From: CAYUQT01 sp964596165
GTDB lineage: Bacteria; Planctomycetota; Phycisphaerae; UBA1845; JAFGLZ01
DNA length: 64,000 nt
Assembly: GCA_964596165.1 (NCBI GenBank)
Contig: CAZQTW010000006.1
Span: 84,808 to 148,807 of the forward strand
Direction: 5' to 3'
The notes beneath the pieces are model-generated. The model saw only the letters and a list, made by a program, of their open reading frames with translations, did no database searches and was not told where the DNA came from. This document shows, piece after piece, positions 26,901-35,652 of this stretch (its first letter is position 1; each line of letters begins with the position of its first letter). The position numbers and the translations under genes are program-made.

Positions 26901-27749
26901 CTAGGCTCCGACGGTCACGGGCGCCAACCCTTGCCGACACCGCTCAGGCTGCGCCGGTTCCCCTAGAAGCTGACGGATCAGGCGAGCGCCGCGACGACCC
27001 GACAACAGCATCGAACCGAACGTGGGCCCCATGCGCGGCAACTTGAAAACGGACGCCACGGCCATGCCGATCACGACCAAGCCCGGAAAGACTTGCCCGC
27101 TTCGGTCAACGACGGCCTCCTCGGAACTGACCACATCCATCGGGCCACAGCCGGGAAGCTCTATCAGGCCGCGATTGGCCAGGGCGTGGACGACGTGAGC
27201 CTCGTGACCGGTGGCGTCTACGACCAGGCGCGTTTCCAGCGCCACGGGATCGACGCACGTGATGGCACGCGGCAGGTGCCGAACAGGCGTCCAGTTGACC
27301 ACCACCCCTTCCACGCGACCGCTGCCGCGCAACACCACGTCTTCAACGACGGTCATGTTGAGAAACCGGACACCCGCGTCGCAAGCGCCGGCAATCAGCT
27401 TGGAGCACGCGTGGGGACCATCCGCCACCCACAGGCCATCCTGACCTGATCTTCGGATCGGAACACCCAGTTCCGCCAGCAGATCCTGGGCCGGCTCGCG
27501 AATCGTGACGGGATTCATCAGATACCCCCCGATCCAGAATCCGCCTCCCAGGTAGTTGTTCCCCTCGATCACCACGACACGCAGACCGTCGCTCGCCAGG
27601 TCGCGGGCACAGGCCAGACCACTGGGGCCCGCACCGGCGACAATGACGTCGCTCATCAGGCACTGCTCGAAAGTCGCCGTCCAGTCACGAACAATAGCGC
27701 GCGTGACATCCTGCTCGCGGGCCGCAGTCGTGAATACCGTGTTCGCCAT
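26901..27749 (-). CDS. thi4: Thiamine thiazole synthase Thi4, cysteine-type
   Basis: This 282-residue enzyme makes the thiamin thiazole precursor (ADP-thiazole) from NAD and glycine. It has the dinucleotide fold SDVIVAGAGPSGLACARDLA, the family motif NYLGGGFWIGGYLMNPV, GVVVNWTPV, VVDATGHEAHVVHAL and the C-terminal GMAVASVFKLPRMGPTFGSM. C165 in TCVDPVALE aligns with the sulfur-donating Cys of yeast Thi4 (Cys205, CCMDPN), where archaeal enzymes have His. A Cys there implies the single-turnover sulfur-donor mechanism (family knowledge; not proven here). The start ATG at 27749 follows GAGGAG by eight bases. A TPP riboswitch lies upstream, so transcription or translation should be repressed by thiamin pyrophosphate. 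Confidence 0.93.
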   Translation of the reverse strand: MANTVFTTAAREQDVTRAIVRDWTATFEQCLMSDVIVAGAGPSGLACARDLASDGLRVVVIEGNNYLGGGFWIGGYLMNPVTIREPAQDLLAELGVPIRRSGQDGLWVADGPHACSKLIAGACDAGVRFLNMTVVEDVVLRGSGRVEGVVVNWTPVRHLPRAITCVDPVALETRLVVDATGHEAHVVHALANRGLIELPGCGPMDVVSSEEAVVDRSGQVFPGLVVIGMAVASVFKLPRMGPTFGSMLLSGRRGARLIRQLLGEPAQPERCRQGLAPVTVGA

Positions 27750-27855
27750 TGCAGATCTCCTCTATAGCCGCAAGAAAACGGCCAAAGCGATCCGGCTCAA
27801 ACAACGACGAACGGATTGGCTTGAAAGGTGCGGGTGTGACGACTGACAGGATCAT

Positions 27856-27941
27856 CATGCCCATCCCTACGCCGGTATGATCCGGATCAGGTTCCAAGGG
27901 TCTAATCTCAGGTCGAACCACTCGACCACCCCTTGGGCATG
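27856..27941 (-). promoter_or_regulatory. TPP riboswitch (THI element) controlling thi4
   Basis: The minus-strand RNA shows the conserved THI-box pieces in order: CTGAGA (27911-27906), ACCCTT, GAACCTGAT, and CCGGCGTAGGGA. A closing P1 helix pairs CATGCCC at the 5' side with GGGCATG at the 3' side. The aptamer begins about 190 bases before the thi4 start, leaving about 105 bases for an expression platform. A TACAAT hexamer at 27952-27947 would put the transcription start at the aptamer's 5' edge. Confidence 0.93.
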
Positions 27942-28076
27942 ACGGCATTGTAACCGAATTCAAACGCCGCCGCCATCCCCGGATTCCGTCACACCGGCTG
28001 ACACCTGGGAGATCCCAAGCGTCGAAGCATCGAACCCGGCCCTTCATGGAATTACACGTCCCGGGATTGGGCTCCC

Positions 28077-31000
28077 CTACTGCGGTTGCGTGGCCGGAGT
28101 CGCCGGTGCGCCGGTGGAGGTCGGCGCATCGTGCGACTGCTCATCGACAATGAGAACCCAGCCCTTGCCCGGCGAGACGGGAATCGCATCCGCGGTCTTG
28201 AAGAGCATCGCGCCCTGGAAATCCTTCACCTGCGGGGCAAAGAAATGGGCCTTCCGCTCATCGAGCCCCAGCGCCTTCCAGTCGATTTGCAGCTTCACAT
28301 GAGCGACCGCCGGGGCCCAACTGGCCACCGAAATCAGCGTCTTGCCGTTCTTCACGTAGGCGGTCGCCAAGACGTCCTTCTGATCGGTCCGGACGGGGCA
28401 ATTGGGCTCCCAGTAGCCGATCATCCTGGCGTCGCTGATGCCGAACGCGTCCCACACCTTCCACATCGGCCGTGGATCAGCCTCGCCGTTCCACGGCAAC
28501 CGGGCAGTCATCCCGTAGAGCATCCCGCGCCAGCGGTTGCCGCCGTTCTGGAGCATCTCGCCCATGAGCCCAAAGGGAATGCCCGATATCTCGACGAGCC
28601 AGTAGTCGGGCGGATCGTCGTAGTTGAAGCTCTCGCCGAACCAGAGACGATCGATAAACGGAAAGTACTCCATGTACTGAATCGCCGGGTTGAACGAGAA
28701 GCCGGTGTTCGAGTGCAGATCGATCATGCAGCCCGGACGGTTCCGCTCCATCACCTTGCGCATCCGCTTGATGATCGTGCGATCGTAGCTCACATCGTCA
28801 AGGTAGAGACCGTCGATCCGGATGTTCTTGACGAGCCAGCCAAGGCCTTCGACGTAGTAGTTGTACCATCGCGACGCCCCGCTTGTGACGACCGACGCGC
28901 AGACCGAGCCGTCGGGAAACGGCGAATACCACGACGGCGTGTAGCCCGTCACCAGATGCTCGCGGAGCCAGGGAAATCCGCCCCCGCCGCCCGGCGCCAA
29001 CACCTCGTTGCCCAGGCTCCGAAGGGCCCACAGCTCGGTGACGTGATTCGTCAGCTCGCGAACCGTGTAGTAGATCTTCAGCTTCATGTTCTTCTCGTGC
29101 GCCGCCTTCACATAGGCCGACAGCTTCTCGTTCGCGATGAACGGATAGTTGATGAACGGATTCAGCTCGTTCGCGTGATGGATATTGATCACATTGGCAC
29201 CGGTGGTGGCAATCTGATCGATCGGCTGGTAATCGTGGAAGTACCGCGTCTTGAAATGAGCGGCCGGGTCGAGCGTCTTGACCGGCGTGACCAGCAGGGC
29301 GAACTCGAACGTCATCTCCTGCCCCTTGGCAAGATCGCGCCGGCCGCTGAAGGCCTTGGCCAGAACCTGCCCGTCGCCGACCTCCGTGATGGTGCAGCCT
29401 CCCTTGCCGCCGTTGTGCCAGGTCGTCGGCGGTTGAAGCTGCCCGATGTGCCAGTAGAGGTTCACCATCGGTCCGCAGTAACTGGCGCCCTGCAGTTCGC
29501 AGTTCAGCCCGGCATGGACGTCGCCGAGCCAGAAGCCGTCGTAGTAGTTCTGACCGCCCCACTTCCACGTCCATTCCTTCGGCCGGAAACCTCCCTTGCG
29601 ACCGATGCCCAGCATGTAGGCGGCCACGTCCCGGCGATAAGGGATCTCCAGACGGATGTCGTCCACCGGCATGGCCTCGTTCGCCTTGATCACCATGTTG
29701 AAGCCCAGGTGGCCGTCGAATTCCATCTGAGCAGTGCAACGCAGCGTCAGCTTGGCGTCGGGCCCCTGCGCCTCCCACGCCACCGTCCCCGGCGTCTTCT
29801 TGACGATTCGAAAGGTGCCCCCCGCCAGGGCAATCGGCCCGTCGGCCGTCTGCACGACGAACCGCATCGGCTCGGCCAGGATCTCACGTCCACCACTCCG
29901 GATACTATCGGGCAGACCATTCGTGCCGAACCGCACCTGCCGGCCCAGGCAGCCGATCGTTCGGTCCTCGACGGTCAGCGGCGTGTAGGGCGCAACGACC
30001 TCGTCGTCCATGCCGATCGTCGAATCCAGCCAGCGGAGCCGCGAGTGTCGCCACGGCTCGTTGTCGCCACGGTCTTCCCGAATCGCCGACAGAACGGAAA
30101 GCGTCAACCGGACGACGGTGGGAGGGGCATTCTTCGGCCGGATCGTCACGGTGCCGGCGTAGTCGCCCGGCGCGGCGTCTCTCGGAATGTCAACGCCGAA
30201 CCACAGCGCCTGGACCTTGCCCTTCTGCACGGCCACGTCCTTGTGGAACCGGCGGCCATCCCAGTCCACGCCGTCGAGATTGAAGCATCGCAATGCCGCG
30301 GCTGGAATCGTCGCGCCGGCCGCCGAACGCAGTCCGCCGAACTCGGCCCCGCTCAGCTCGATCGCCTGCGTGTGAGCGTAGACGCCGACCTGGAAGGCGT
30401 AATACTCGTTCCGCTCCGCCTGGCCCTTGAACTCGCTCGACGGACCGGCCTCGATCCACCGAAGCGGCAAATCGTCGGTCATCCGTATGGGGTGCTTGCG
30501 ATCCTCGGGGAAAAGGAGATACGGACGACCCGCGTGCTTGGCCAACAAGGCCTTGGTCTCGGCTGCCGTGGCAACGACCTCCATCGGATCGAATCGCTCG
30601 AACTCCGCCCGTGCCTCAAACGCCGCCACCCTGGCCTGCGGTAGTGTTCTCCACTTGCCTTGCGCCAGGTGGTCCGGCGTCAGTCCCTGTTGCGCGACCC
30701 ACGTCGGATCGGCCGTGTCGGCCGGCGGAAAGTAGGTGAAGCGGTAGTTGCCGTAGGCCGGGTCGGGCTGGTAGGGCAAATAGTAGACGAAATAGTCGCC
30801 GGGTGCGGTGAGGGGCGCGAAGACCAGATCGCCGAACTCCCGGTTGATATTCACGCGAACAACATTCTTCACCTGTTGGCCGGTGGCCGCGTCGATGACG
30901 ATGATGTGTTTCTTGTCGGCATCGTGGTCCCGTCGTCGCCAGGGTATGTGTACCCACACGGCATCGGCCTTTTGCTCGACGCGAACGCGGGCCCGGTGAT

Positions 31001-31103
31001 GCCCGAGGGCGGCATCCCACAGCTTCGGCGCGACACCGTAGGGGATCTTGTCGACGGCCAGCGTCGAGGCCAGGCAGGCCTGCAGTATGAAGTACGCGTT
31101 CAT
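28077..31103 (-). CDS. Large DUF6067-like glycoside-hydrolase-type protein
   Basis: This 1008-residue protein starts at the ATG at 31103 (MNAYFILQACLASTLAVDKI), which follows AAGGAG by nine bases. The N-terminal hydrophobic stretch is short, so export is likely but not certain. Residues about 20-130 form a beta domain; 280-450 a jelly-roll region (AGDYAGTVTIRPKNAPPTVV after AAP), the N-terminal pattern of DUF6067/GH123-like enzymes. Then there is a large beta-supersandwich and a barrel-like region (INIHHANELNPFINYPFIAN; VKNIRIDGLYLDDVSYDRTI with the Asp pair DD; CMIDLHSNTGFSF; WFGESFNYDD). A Pro-Thr-rich tail follows. Substrate unknown; host or algal polysaccharide is plausible for the phylum. 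The upstream neighbour is a divergent toxin-antitoxin pair. Confidence 0.75.
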   Translation of the reverse strand: MNAYFILQACLASTLAVDKIPYGVAPKLWDAALGHHRARVRVEQKADAVWVHIPWRRRDHDADKKHIIVIDAATGQQVKNVVRVNINREFGDLVFAPLTAPGDYFVYYLPYQPDPAYGNYRFTYFPPADTADPTWVAQQGLTPDHLAQGKWRTLPQARVAAFEARAEFERFDPMEVVATAAETKALLAKHAGRPYLLFPEDRKHPIRMTDDLPLRWIEAGPSSEFKGQAERNEYYAFQVGVYAHTQAIELSGAEFGGLRSAAGATIPAAALRCFNLDGVDWDGRRFHKDVAVQKGKVQALWFGVDIPRDAAPGDYAGTVTIRPKNAPPTVVRLTLSVLSAIREDRGDNEPWRHSRLRWLDSTIGMDDEVVAPYTPLTVEDRTIGCLGRQVRFGTNGLPDSIRSGGREILAEPMRFVVQTADGPIALAGGTFRIVKKTPGTVAWEAQGPDAKLTLRCTAQMEFDGHLGFNMVIKANEAMPVDDIRLEIPYRRDVAAYMLGIGRKGGFRPKEWTWKWGGQNYYDGFWLGDVHAGLNCELQGASYCGPMVNLYWHIGQLQPPTTWHNGGKGGCTITEVGDGQVLAKAFSGRRDLAKGQEMTFEFALLVTPVKTLDPAAHFKTRYFHDYQPIDQIATTGANVINIHHANELNPFINYPFIANEKLSAYVKAAHEKNMKLKIYYTVRELTNHVTELWALRSLGNEVLAPGGGGGFPWLREHLVTGYTPSWYSPFPDGSVCASVVTSGASRWYNYYVEGLGWLVKNIRIDGLYLDDVSYDRTIIKRMRKVMERNRPGCMIDLHSNTGFSFNPAIQYMEYFPFIDRLWFGESFNYDDPPDYWLVEISGIPFGLMGEMLQNGGNRWRGMLYGMTARLPWNGEADPRPMWKVWDAFGISDARMIGYWEPNCPVRTDQKDVLATAYVKNGKTLISVASWAPAVAHVKLQIDWKALGLDERKAHFFAPQVKDFQGAMLFKTADAIPVSPGKGWVLIVDEQSHDAPTSTGAPATPATQPQ

Positions 31104-31191
31104 CGGATTACTCCTTCGCCCTTTTGTGCAGCGAGGTGCAACCCTAGCGGGGAAGCGGCTGCGGGTCCAGTGCTGGACTTGACGGGCAATG

Positions 31192-31213
31192 TTACGAATT
31201 GTACGATTCGTAC
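31192..31213 (+). promoter_or_regulatory. Palindromic operator candidate of the toxin-antitoxin pair
   Basis: GTACGA-T-TCGTAC at 31201-31213 is a perfect inverted repeat, and TTACGAAT just before it gives a second, overlapping half-site. It lies 27-48 bases before the antitoxin start, where Phd/YefM antitoxins usually bind to repress their own operon. Confidence 0.55.
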
Positions 31214-31239
31214 AGTGGCGAGTGTTGGAGGTATCGGCC

Positions 31240-31482
31240 GTGAATACCGTTCCCATCAGTAGAGCCCGTGACCAGTTGGCCGACTTGGGAAACCGAGTAG
31301 CCCTGCGCGGCGAACGGGTGATGGTCGAGCGCAGAGGAAAAAACCTGTTCGCCCTCGTCCCGGTCGAGGACGTCGAGCTTCTGGAACGCCTGGAGGATGC
31401 GATGGATCTCAAGGCGATTCGCCAGCGGCTGAACGAACCCACCCTACCGCTGAAGAAGCTCAAACGGGAGCTTGGACTGTAG
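31240..31482 (+). CDS. Phd/YefM-type antitoxin
   Basis: This 80-residue protein starts at GTG 31240 (VNTVPISRARDQLADLGNRV), with TTGGAGG upstream. The sequence matches the Phd/YefM N-terminal DNA-binding fold, followed by 'VMVERRGKNLFALVPVEDVE' and a C-terminal helix (LKAIRQRLNEPTLPLKKLKR) that would wrap the toxin. It neutralises the downstream RelE toxin and probably represses the pair through the palindrome at 31192-31213. The toxin starts directly after the antitoxin stop. Confidence 0.85.
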   Translation: MNTVPISRARDQLADLGNRVALRGERVMVERRGKNLFALVPVEDVELLERLEDAMDLKAIRQRLNEPTLPLKKLKRELGL

Positions 31483-31746
31483 ATGACCTGCCGCGTCGAG
31501 GTTAAGAAGTCGGCGCAGAAGGAGATCGCCGCCCTGCCCAAACGGGACCAGAGGCGCGTGGTTGATGCCATCGCCGAGCCGGCCGCGAATCCACGCCCAA
31601 TTGGAGCGAGGAAGCTGACCGGCATCGCGAATGCGTACCGCATTCGCGTTGGAGACTACAGGATTGTCTATCAGATCCAGGACGACATTCTGATCGTCTA
31701 CATCGTTCGCGTCGCCCACCGTAAGGACGTCAACCGCGGCCTGTAA
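31483..31746 (+). CDS. RelE/ParE-family toxin
   Basis: This 87-residue protein starts at the ATG at 31483, directly after the antitoxin stop codon. Its features are VEVKKSAQKEIAALPKRDQR and LTGIANAYRIRVGDYRIVYQ, the RelE fold with the basic R-x-G-D-Y-R-I-x-Y core, and IVYIVRVAHRKDV at the end. RelE members cleave mRNA on the ribosome; ParE members inhibit gyrase. The GDYRIVYQI-HRKDVY-like tail fits the RelE group better. It converges with the S1P-lyase-like gene, whose stop is three bases beyond. Confidence 0.88.
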   Translation: MTCRVEVKKSAQKEIAALPKRDQRRVVDAIAEPAANPRPIGARKLTGIANAYRIRVGDYRIVYQIQDDILIVYIVRVAHRKDVNRGL

Positions 31747-31749
31747 TAC

Positions 31750-33078
31750 CTAGCCCGCCCGGAATATCTGCCCGAGGAATTCGAGCGCGAAGTCCTTGGC
31801 GGCGACTCGGTCGGGGAGCGTGGCCATCGTGCCGTAGATCGCGGCGTTGCCCATCAGGTCGTCGTTGCTGATGCCCGCCACCTCTTTCGCGGCAGCCGCC
31901 AGATCGGCGAGGAACGCGTCGACGACGTTCGCGTGGAACGGCGAAATCGTCATGTGCAGACAGGCCGGCATGTGCTGCGGCTCAAGATGCCAGCGACGCT
32001 GCCCCATCGCCTCGGCCAGCGCGAACGTGTTGACCTTGTCGCCGCCGAACGCAAAGACGTTCACGGGCGGCTTGCCGATAACGCGCAGCCCGTCAATGGC
32101 ATTGATGCCGTCGATCAATCGCCGGGACGTCTCCATCATGGTGCGCGTCAACCTCAAATAGCCCTCCATGCCGAAGTGGTGCATGACGGCCCAGGCGGCC
32201 GCGAGCGCGCCGCCCGGACGCGCCCCGGACATCGTCGGCGTCGCGTAGATCCCGCCCGGCCAGTCGACCTGAACGTAGTACTGATGCTTGCGGTATTCGC
32301 CGTTTCGATAGAGCACGGTGGACGCCCCCTTGGGCGCAAAGCCGAACTTGTGTACGTCGGCCGAGATGCTCGTCACGCCCGGCACGCTGAAATCAAACGG
32401 CGGAATGTCATAGCCCAAACGTCGGGCAAACGGCAGCACGAAACCGCCCAGGCAACAATCGGTGTGGAAGTTGATGCCCCGCTTCGAGGCAATGCTTGCG
32501 AATTCGGGGATCGGATCGATCATGCCGTGCGGATACGTCGGCGCCGAGCCGACAACGAGCACGGTGTTGTCGTTCACCGCGTCGCGTACGGCGTCGACCC
32601 TCCCGCGAAACTCGGCGTCGACGGGCGTCCGAATGGCCTTGATGCCCAGGCAGTGCGCGGCCTTGTCGAATGCCGGATGCGCCGTGACCGGCAAAACCAT
32701 CTCCGGCGCGGTGATCGCCGGCCGCTCGGCCCGCATCCTGTCCCGAGCCGCCTTGACCGCCAAAAAGATGCTCTCCGAACCGCCCGAGGTCATGTTGCCC
32801 ACGGTGTCGTCATCGCCGCCGAGCAACCCCGCAGTCATGGCGATCACCTCCGTCTCGAACGTACGGAGGCTCGGGAATGCCAGCGGACTCAGGCCGTTCT
32901 CGAAGATGAATAGTGAATAAGCCTGCCGGATCAACTCGGCGTGGGCCTCGTCGATGTAGTAGGCCAGCCCGAACATCCGGCCGTGCTGCCAGTCCCCATC
33001 CGCCGACCGCATGGCGCGCATCTTCGAGAGAAGTTCCGCTTGTTCCACGCCCCGCTCGGGCAGTGACGGTCCGGCCAT
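31750..33078 (-). CDS. Sphingosine-1-phosphate lyase-like PLP-dependent enzyme
   Basis: This 442-residue fold-type I PLP enzyme of the group II decarboxylase / S1P lyase group has the family stretch NGLSPLAFPSLRTFETEVIA (compare 'NPLHPDIFP...EAEVV'), GGSESIFLAVKAARDRMRAE and a presumed PLP-stacking His in TAHPAFDKA. It also has the acid in FHTDCCLGGFVLPF and the lysine K244 in SADVHKFGFAPKG that forms the aldimine. There is no N-terminal membrane helix, unlike the eukaryotic lyase. Bacterial S1P lyases act on sphingoid base phosphates; related enzymes decarboxylate amino acids, so the substrate is uncertain. The start ATG at 33078 (MAGPSLPERG) follows AAGGAGC. Confidence 0.85.
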   Translation of the reverse strand: MAGPSLPERGVEQAELLSKMRAMRSADGDWQHGRMFGLAYYIDEAHAELIRQAYSLFIFENGLSPLAFPSLRTFETEVIAMTAGLLGGDDDTVGNMTSGGSESIFLAVKAARDRMRAERPAITAPEMVLPVTAHPAFDKAAHCLGIKAIRTPVDAEFRGRVDAVRDAVNDNTVLVVGSAPTYPHGMIDPIPEFASIASKRGINFHTDCCLGGFVLPFARRLGYDIPPFDFSVPGVTSISADVHKFGFAPKGASTVLYRNGEYRKHQYYVQVDWPGGIYATPTMSGARPGGALAAAWAVMHHFGMEGYLRLTRTMMETSRRLIDGINAIDGLRVIGKPPVNVFAFGGDKVNTFALAEAMGQRRWHLEPQHMPACLHMTISPFHANVVDAFLADLAAAAKEVAGISNDDLMGNAAIYGTMATLPDRVAAKDFALEFLGQIFRAG

Positions 33079-33114
33079 CGGGTCGCTCCTTGAATCGCTA
33101 ATCCCCCCATCCCA

Positions 33115-33276
33115 CTACGACTCAACCCACTCGATTATCGATAGCACGGCACGGAATCCCTTCTCGCGGTGGATCACCCGCACCCCCTTCTCGAGACGAA
33201 CCACGTCGCCGTCGGCCACCGGCGCCCCCGAACAGGAAACACCCACCGCTACGGCGAACACAATCCGCCCGATCAT
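33115..33276 (-). CDS. Small predicted exported peptide (53 residues)
   Basis: A short frame between murA and the lyase-like gene starts at ATG 33276, eight bases after a good GGAGG, and reads MIGRIVFAVAVGVSCSGAPV, then ADGDVVRLEKGVRVIHREKG and a hydrophobic-acidic end SIIEWVES. The first 20 residues resemble a signal peptide; a Cys at 15 (VGVSCSG) is a weak lipobox candidate. No family is recognised. It is probably co-transcribed with murA upstream and the lyase-like gene downstream, all on the same strand. Confidence 0.5.
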   Translation of the reverse strand: MIGRIVFAVAVGVSCSGAPVADGDVVRLEKGVRVIHREKGFRAVLSIIEWVES

Positions 33277-33305
33277 GACCCGTCGCCTCCTCCCCCCTGA
33301 GGGTC

Positions 33306-34571
33306 CTAGACGTTCACCCGTTGGATGTCGGCCCCGAGCGCGACAAGCTTCTGCTCGATCCGATCGTATCCGCGGTCGATGTGATAGACGCGATTGACGC
33401 GAGTCTGCCCCTTGGCGATTAGGCCCGCCAGCACCAGTGCCGCCGATGCCCGCAGATCCGATGCCATCACCGGCGCCCCGACCAGCTTCTTGACGCCCTC
33501 GACGATGACCACCGGCCCCTCCTTGCGAAGTCGAGCGCCCATGCGGTTCAGCTCGGCCACGTGCATGAACCGATCGGGAAAGACCTTCTCGGTGATGACG
33601 CTGTTGCCGTCGGCCAACGTCAGCAACGCCATGAGCTGGGCCTGGAGGTCCGTCGGAAAGCCCGGAAACGGCTGCGTCGTAACCGTAATGGGCTCCAATC
33701 GCCGGGCGGACGAAACAACAACGTGCCCGTCGTCCCGTTCGATATTGACTCCGATGTGCCGCATCCGGTCGACCACCGCCAGCATGTGTTCGAGACGGGC
33801 ATTCTCAATGTGAACCTCACCATTGGTAATCGCCGCGGCAATCATGAACGTGCCCGCCTCAATCCGGTCGGGAATGATCGTGTACTCGCAGCCGGTCAGC
33901 GACTCGACACCGTCGATGGTGATCCGCGGCGTCCCGTGACCGGTAATCCGAGCGCCGCAGGCGTTGAGGAAGTTCCCCAAGTCGGTCACCTCCGGCTCGC
34001 AAGCGGCGGATTCGATAACCGTTCGGCCTTTCGCCAATACGGCCGCCATCATTACGTTGGCCGTGCCGGTCACCGTCGAGCCGAATGCCCCGCCGAGAAA
34101 CATCTCCGTCCCGATCAGCTTCTTCGCCCGCAACTGCATGTCGCCCGCGTTCAGCTCGATGTCGGCCCCCAGCATCTCCATGCCCATCACGTGCAAGTCA
34201 ATCGGCCTGTCGCCAATCGCACAGCCGCCGGGCATCGACACAATCGCGCGACGCCGTTTGGCAAGCAGCGGCCCCATCACGCACACGCTCGCCCGCATCT
34301 TCCGCACCAGGTCGTACTCGGCGTGGCAGTTCATCTCGTCCTCGACGCACAATCGCATCGCCCCGTCCGGAAGTCGCGAAACCGACACCCCCAGCTTGCC
34401 CAGCAAAAGGGCCATGGAATCCACGTCCATCAGATTCGGCACGCCCCGCAGGACGGTCGGCCCCTCGCAAAGAATCGTCGCGGCCATGATGGGAAGCGCC
34501 GCGTTCTTCGCCCCGTCGATCTTCACCGCGCCTCGTAGTCGAGGTCCACCGTTAATCAAAAAGCAGTCCAC
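33306..34571 (-). CDS. murA: UDP-N-acetylglucosamine 1-carboxyvinyltransferase MurA
   Basis: This 421-residue cytosolic enzyme catalyses the first committed step of peptidoglycan synthesis, transferring enolpyruvate from PEP to UDP-GlcNAc. Seen here: K22 in DGAKNAALPIMAATIL, the catalytic Cys C117 in SMPGGCAIGDRPIDLH (so a fosfomycin-sensitive type is expected), GGAFGSTVTGTANVMMAA, and the end VNRVYHIDRGYDRIEQKLVA. Length is typical. A murA here supports a peptidoglycan-containing envelope, in line with recent views on Planctomycetota. It follows prmC by 111 bases on the same strand, a common planctomycete order (prfA-prmC-murA). Confidence 0.96.
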   Translation of the reverse strand: MDCFLINGGPRLRGAVKIDGAKNAALPIMAATILCEGPTVLRGVPNLMDVDSMALLLGKLGVSVSRLPDGAMRLCVEDEMNCHAEYDLVRKMRASVCVMGPLLAKRRRAIVSMPGGCAIGDRPIDLHVMGMEMLGADIELNAGDMQLRAKKLIGTEMFLGGAFGSTVTGTANVMMAAVLAKGRTVIESAACEPEVTDLGNFLNACGARITGHGTPRITIDGVESLTGCEYTIIPDRIEAGTFMIAAAITNGEVHIENARLEHMLAVVDRMRHIGVNIERDDGHVVVSSARRLEPITVTTQPFPGFPTDLQAQLMALLTLADGNSVITEKVFPDRFMHVAELNRMGARLRKEGPVVIVEGVKKLVGAPVMASDLRASAALVLAGLIAKGQTRVNRVYHIDRGYDRIEQKLVALGADIQRVNV

Positions 34572-34682
34572 AGCACCTCACCTCGTCTGTAGGAGGACCT
34601 CACATCCCCGATGGTCCGCGCCACGGGACGTGCGGCCCCGAAAACCTCGCCAGGCGGGAGTCTTCTCCCAACAGCCCGCGCT

Positions 34683-35579
34683 TCAACCGAACACGGACCG
34701 CGAACCGATCACCACGCGATCGTGCCCCAGCCCATCGCTCACGGATCGTACATCGTCGAACCCCGCGGCCACAAACAATTCTCGAACGGCGGCGCCCTGG
34801 TCGTGTCCGACCTCAATCGCGAGCCGTCCCCCGGGCTTCAGTCGATCCATCGCGCCCATAACGATCCGGCGGATCAACTCCAATCCGTCCGACCCGCCGT
34901 CCAGCGCCAAGTGAGGTTCGTGCTCGGCCACCGGGGGTGGAAGCCCCGCCAGATCGCCCGTCTTGATATACGGAGGATTCGCCGTAATGACGTCGAACAC
35001 CGTCACACCGCCCGCGAGCGCGTCGTACAAATCGCCCTGTCGCAGCCCGACCCGTTCCGTTAGGCCATGCCGGGCCACGTTCGCCTCGGCCACACGCAAG
35101 GCCCTCTCAGAAATGTCCGTCGCAACAACCGTGCTGCCGGAAAGTTGCACCGCCAACGCAATCGCCACACATCCGGAACCCGTGCACAAATCGAGAATCA
35201 ACTCCGGCGCCCGACCCGCACCTCGCGCAATGTCCAGCACCGCCTGAACGAGCGTCTCCGTTTCAGGTCGCGGAATCAACACGTCCGGCGTGACGGCAAA
35301 CTCCAGGCTGAAAAACTCCTTCCGTCCGATCAGGTAGGCGATGGGCTCGTTTCGGCCCGAACGTCGGACCAGGTCGCGCAGAACGACAAGCTGATCCTCA
35401 ACCGGCACCCGGTCAAACTGAAGGTACAGGTCTAGCCGTCGGCATCCCAGAACGTGAGCCAACAAAAGCTGGGCACAAAGCTGGGGTTGATCCAGCCCCT
35501 TGCCCGACAAGAAATCCCGAATCCACTTCAGCAGCCGACCGACCGTCCACGCCTCGGATTGCGTCACCCAATCAGGCAT
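34683..35579 (-). CDS. prmC: Release-factor glutamine methyltransferase PrmC (HemK)
   Basis: This 298-residue enzyme methylates the GGQ glutamine of peptide release factors RF1/RF2. It has an N-terminal helical domain (LLKWIRDFLSGKGLDQPQLC, AQLLLAHVLGCRRLDLYLQF), the SAM-binding LILDLCTGSGCVAIALAVQL and the active-site NPPY in VITANPPYIKTGDLAGL, and the final HDRVVIGSR. No prfA is beside it. The start ATG at 35579 follows a weak Shine-Dalgarno sequence. The opposite flank is the RND operon promoter region. Confidence 0.95.
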   Translation of the reverse strand: MPDWVTQSEAWTVGRLLKWIRDFLSGKGLDQPQLCAQLLLAHVLGCRRLDLYLQFDRVPVEDQLVVLRDLVRRSGRNEPIAYLIGRKEFFSLEFAVTPDVLIPRPETETLVQAVLDIARGAGRAPELILDLCTGSGCVAIALAVQLSGSTVVATDISERALRVAEANVARHGLTERVGLRQGDLYDALAGGVTVFDVITANPPYIKTGDLAGLPPPVAEHEPHLALDGGSDGLELIRRIVMGAMDRLKPGGRLAIEVGHDQGAAVRELFVAAGFDDVRSVSDGLGHDRVVIGSRSVFG

Positions 35580-35652
35580 GATCAGACTATACCATCACAT
35601 CCGGCGACACGCGAGACGTTGTAGTGCCTTCATCGGAAGCAGATCAACAGTC

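Noticed and set aside
28086..30644. An 852-codon open frame on the plus strand
   Set aside because: It is a mirror of the GC-rich DUF6067 gene on the minus strand; the translation shows no family, only Arg/His/Leu-rich shadow sequence.
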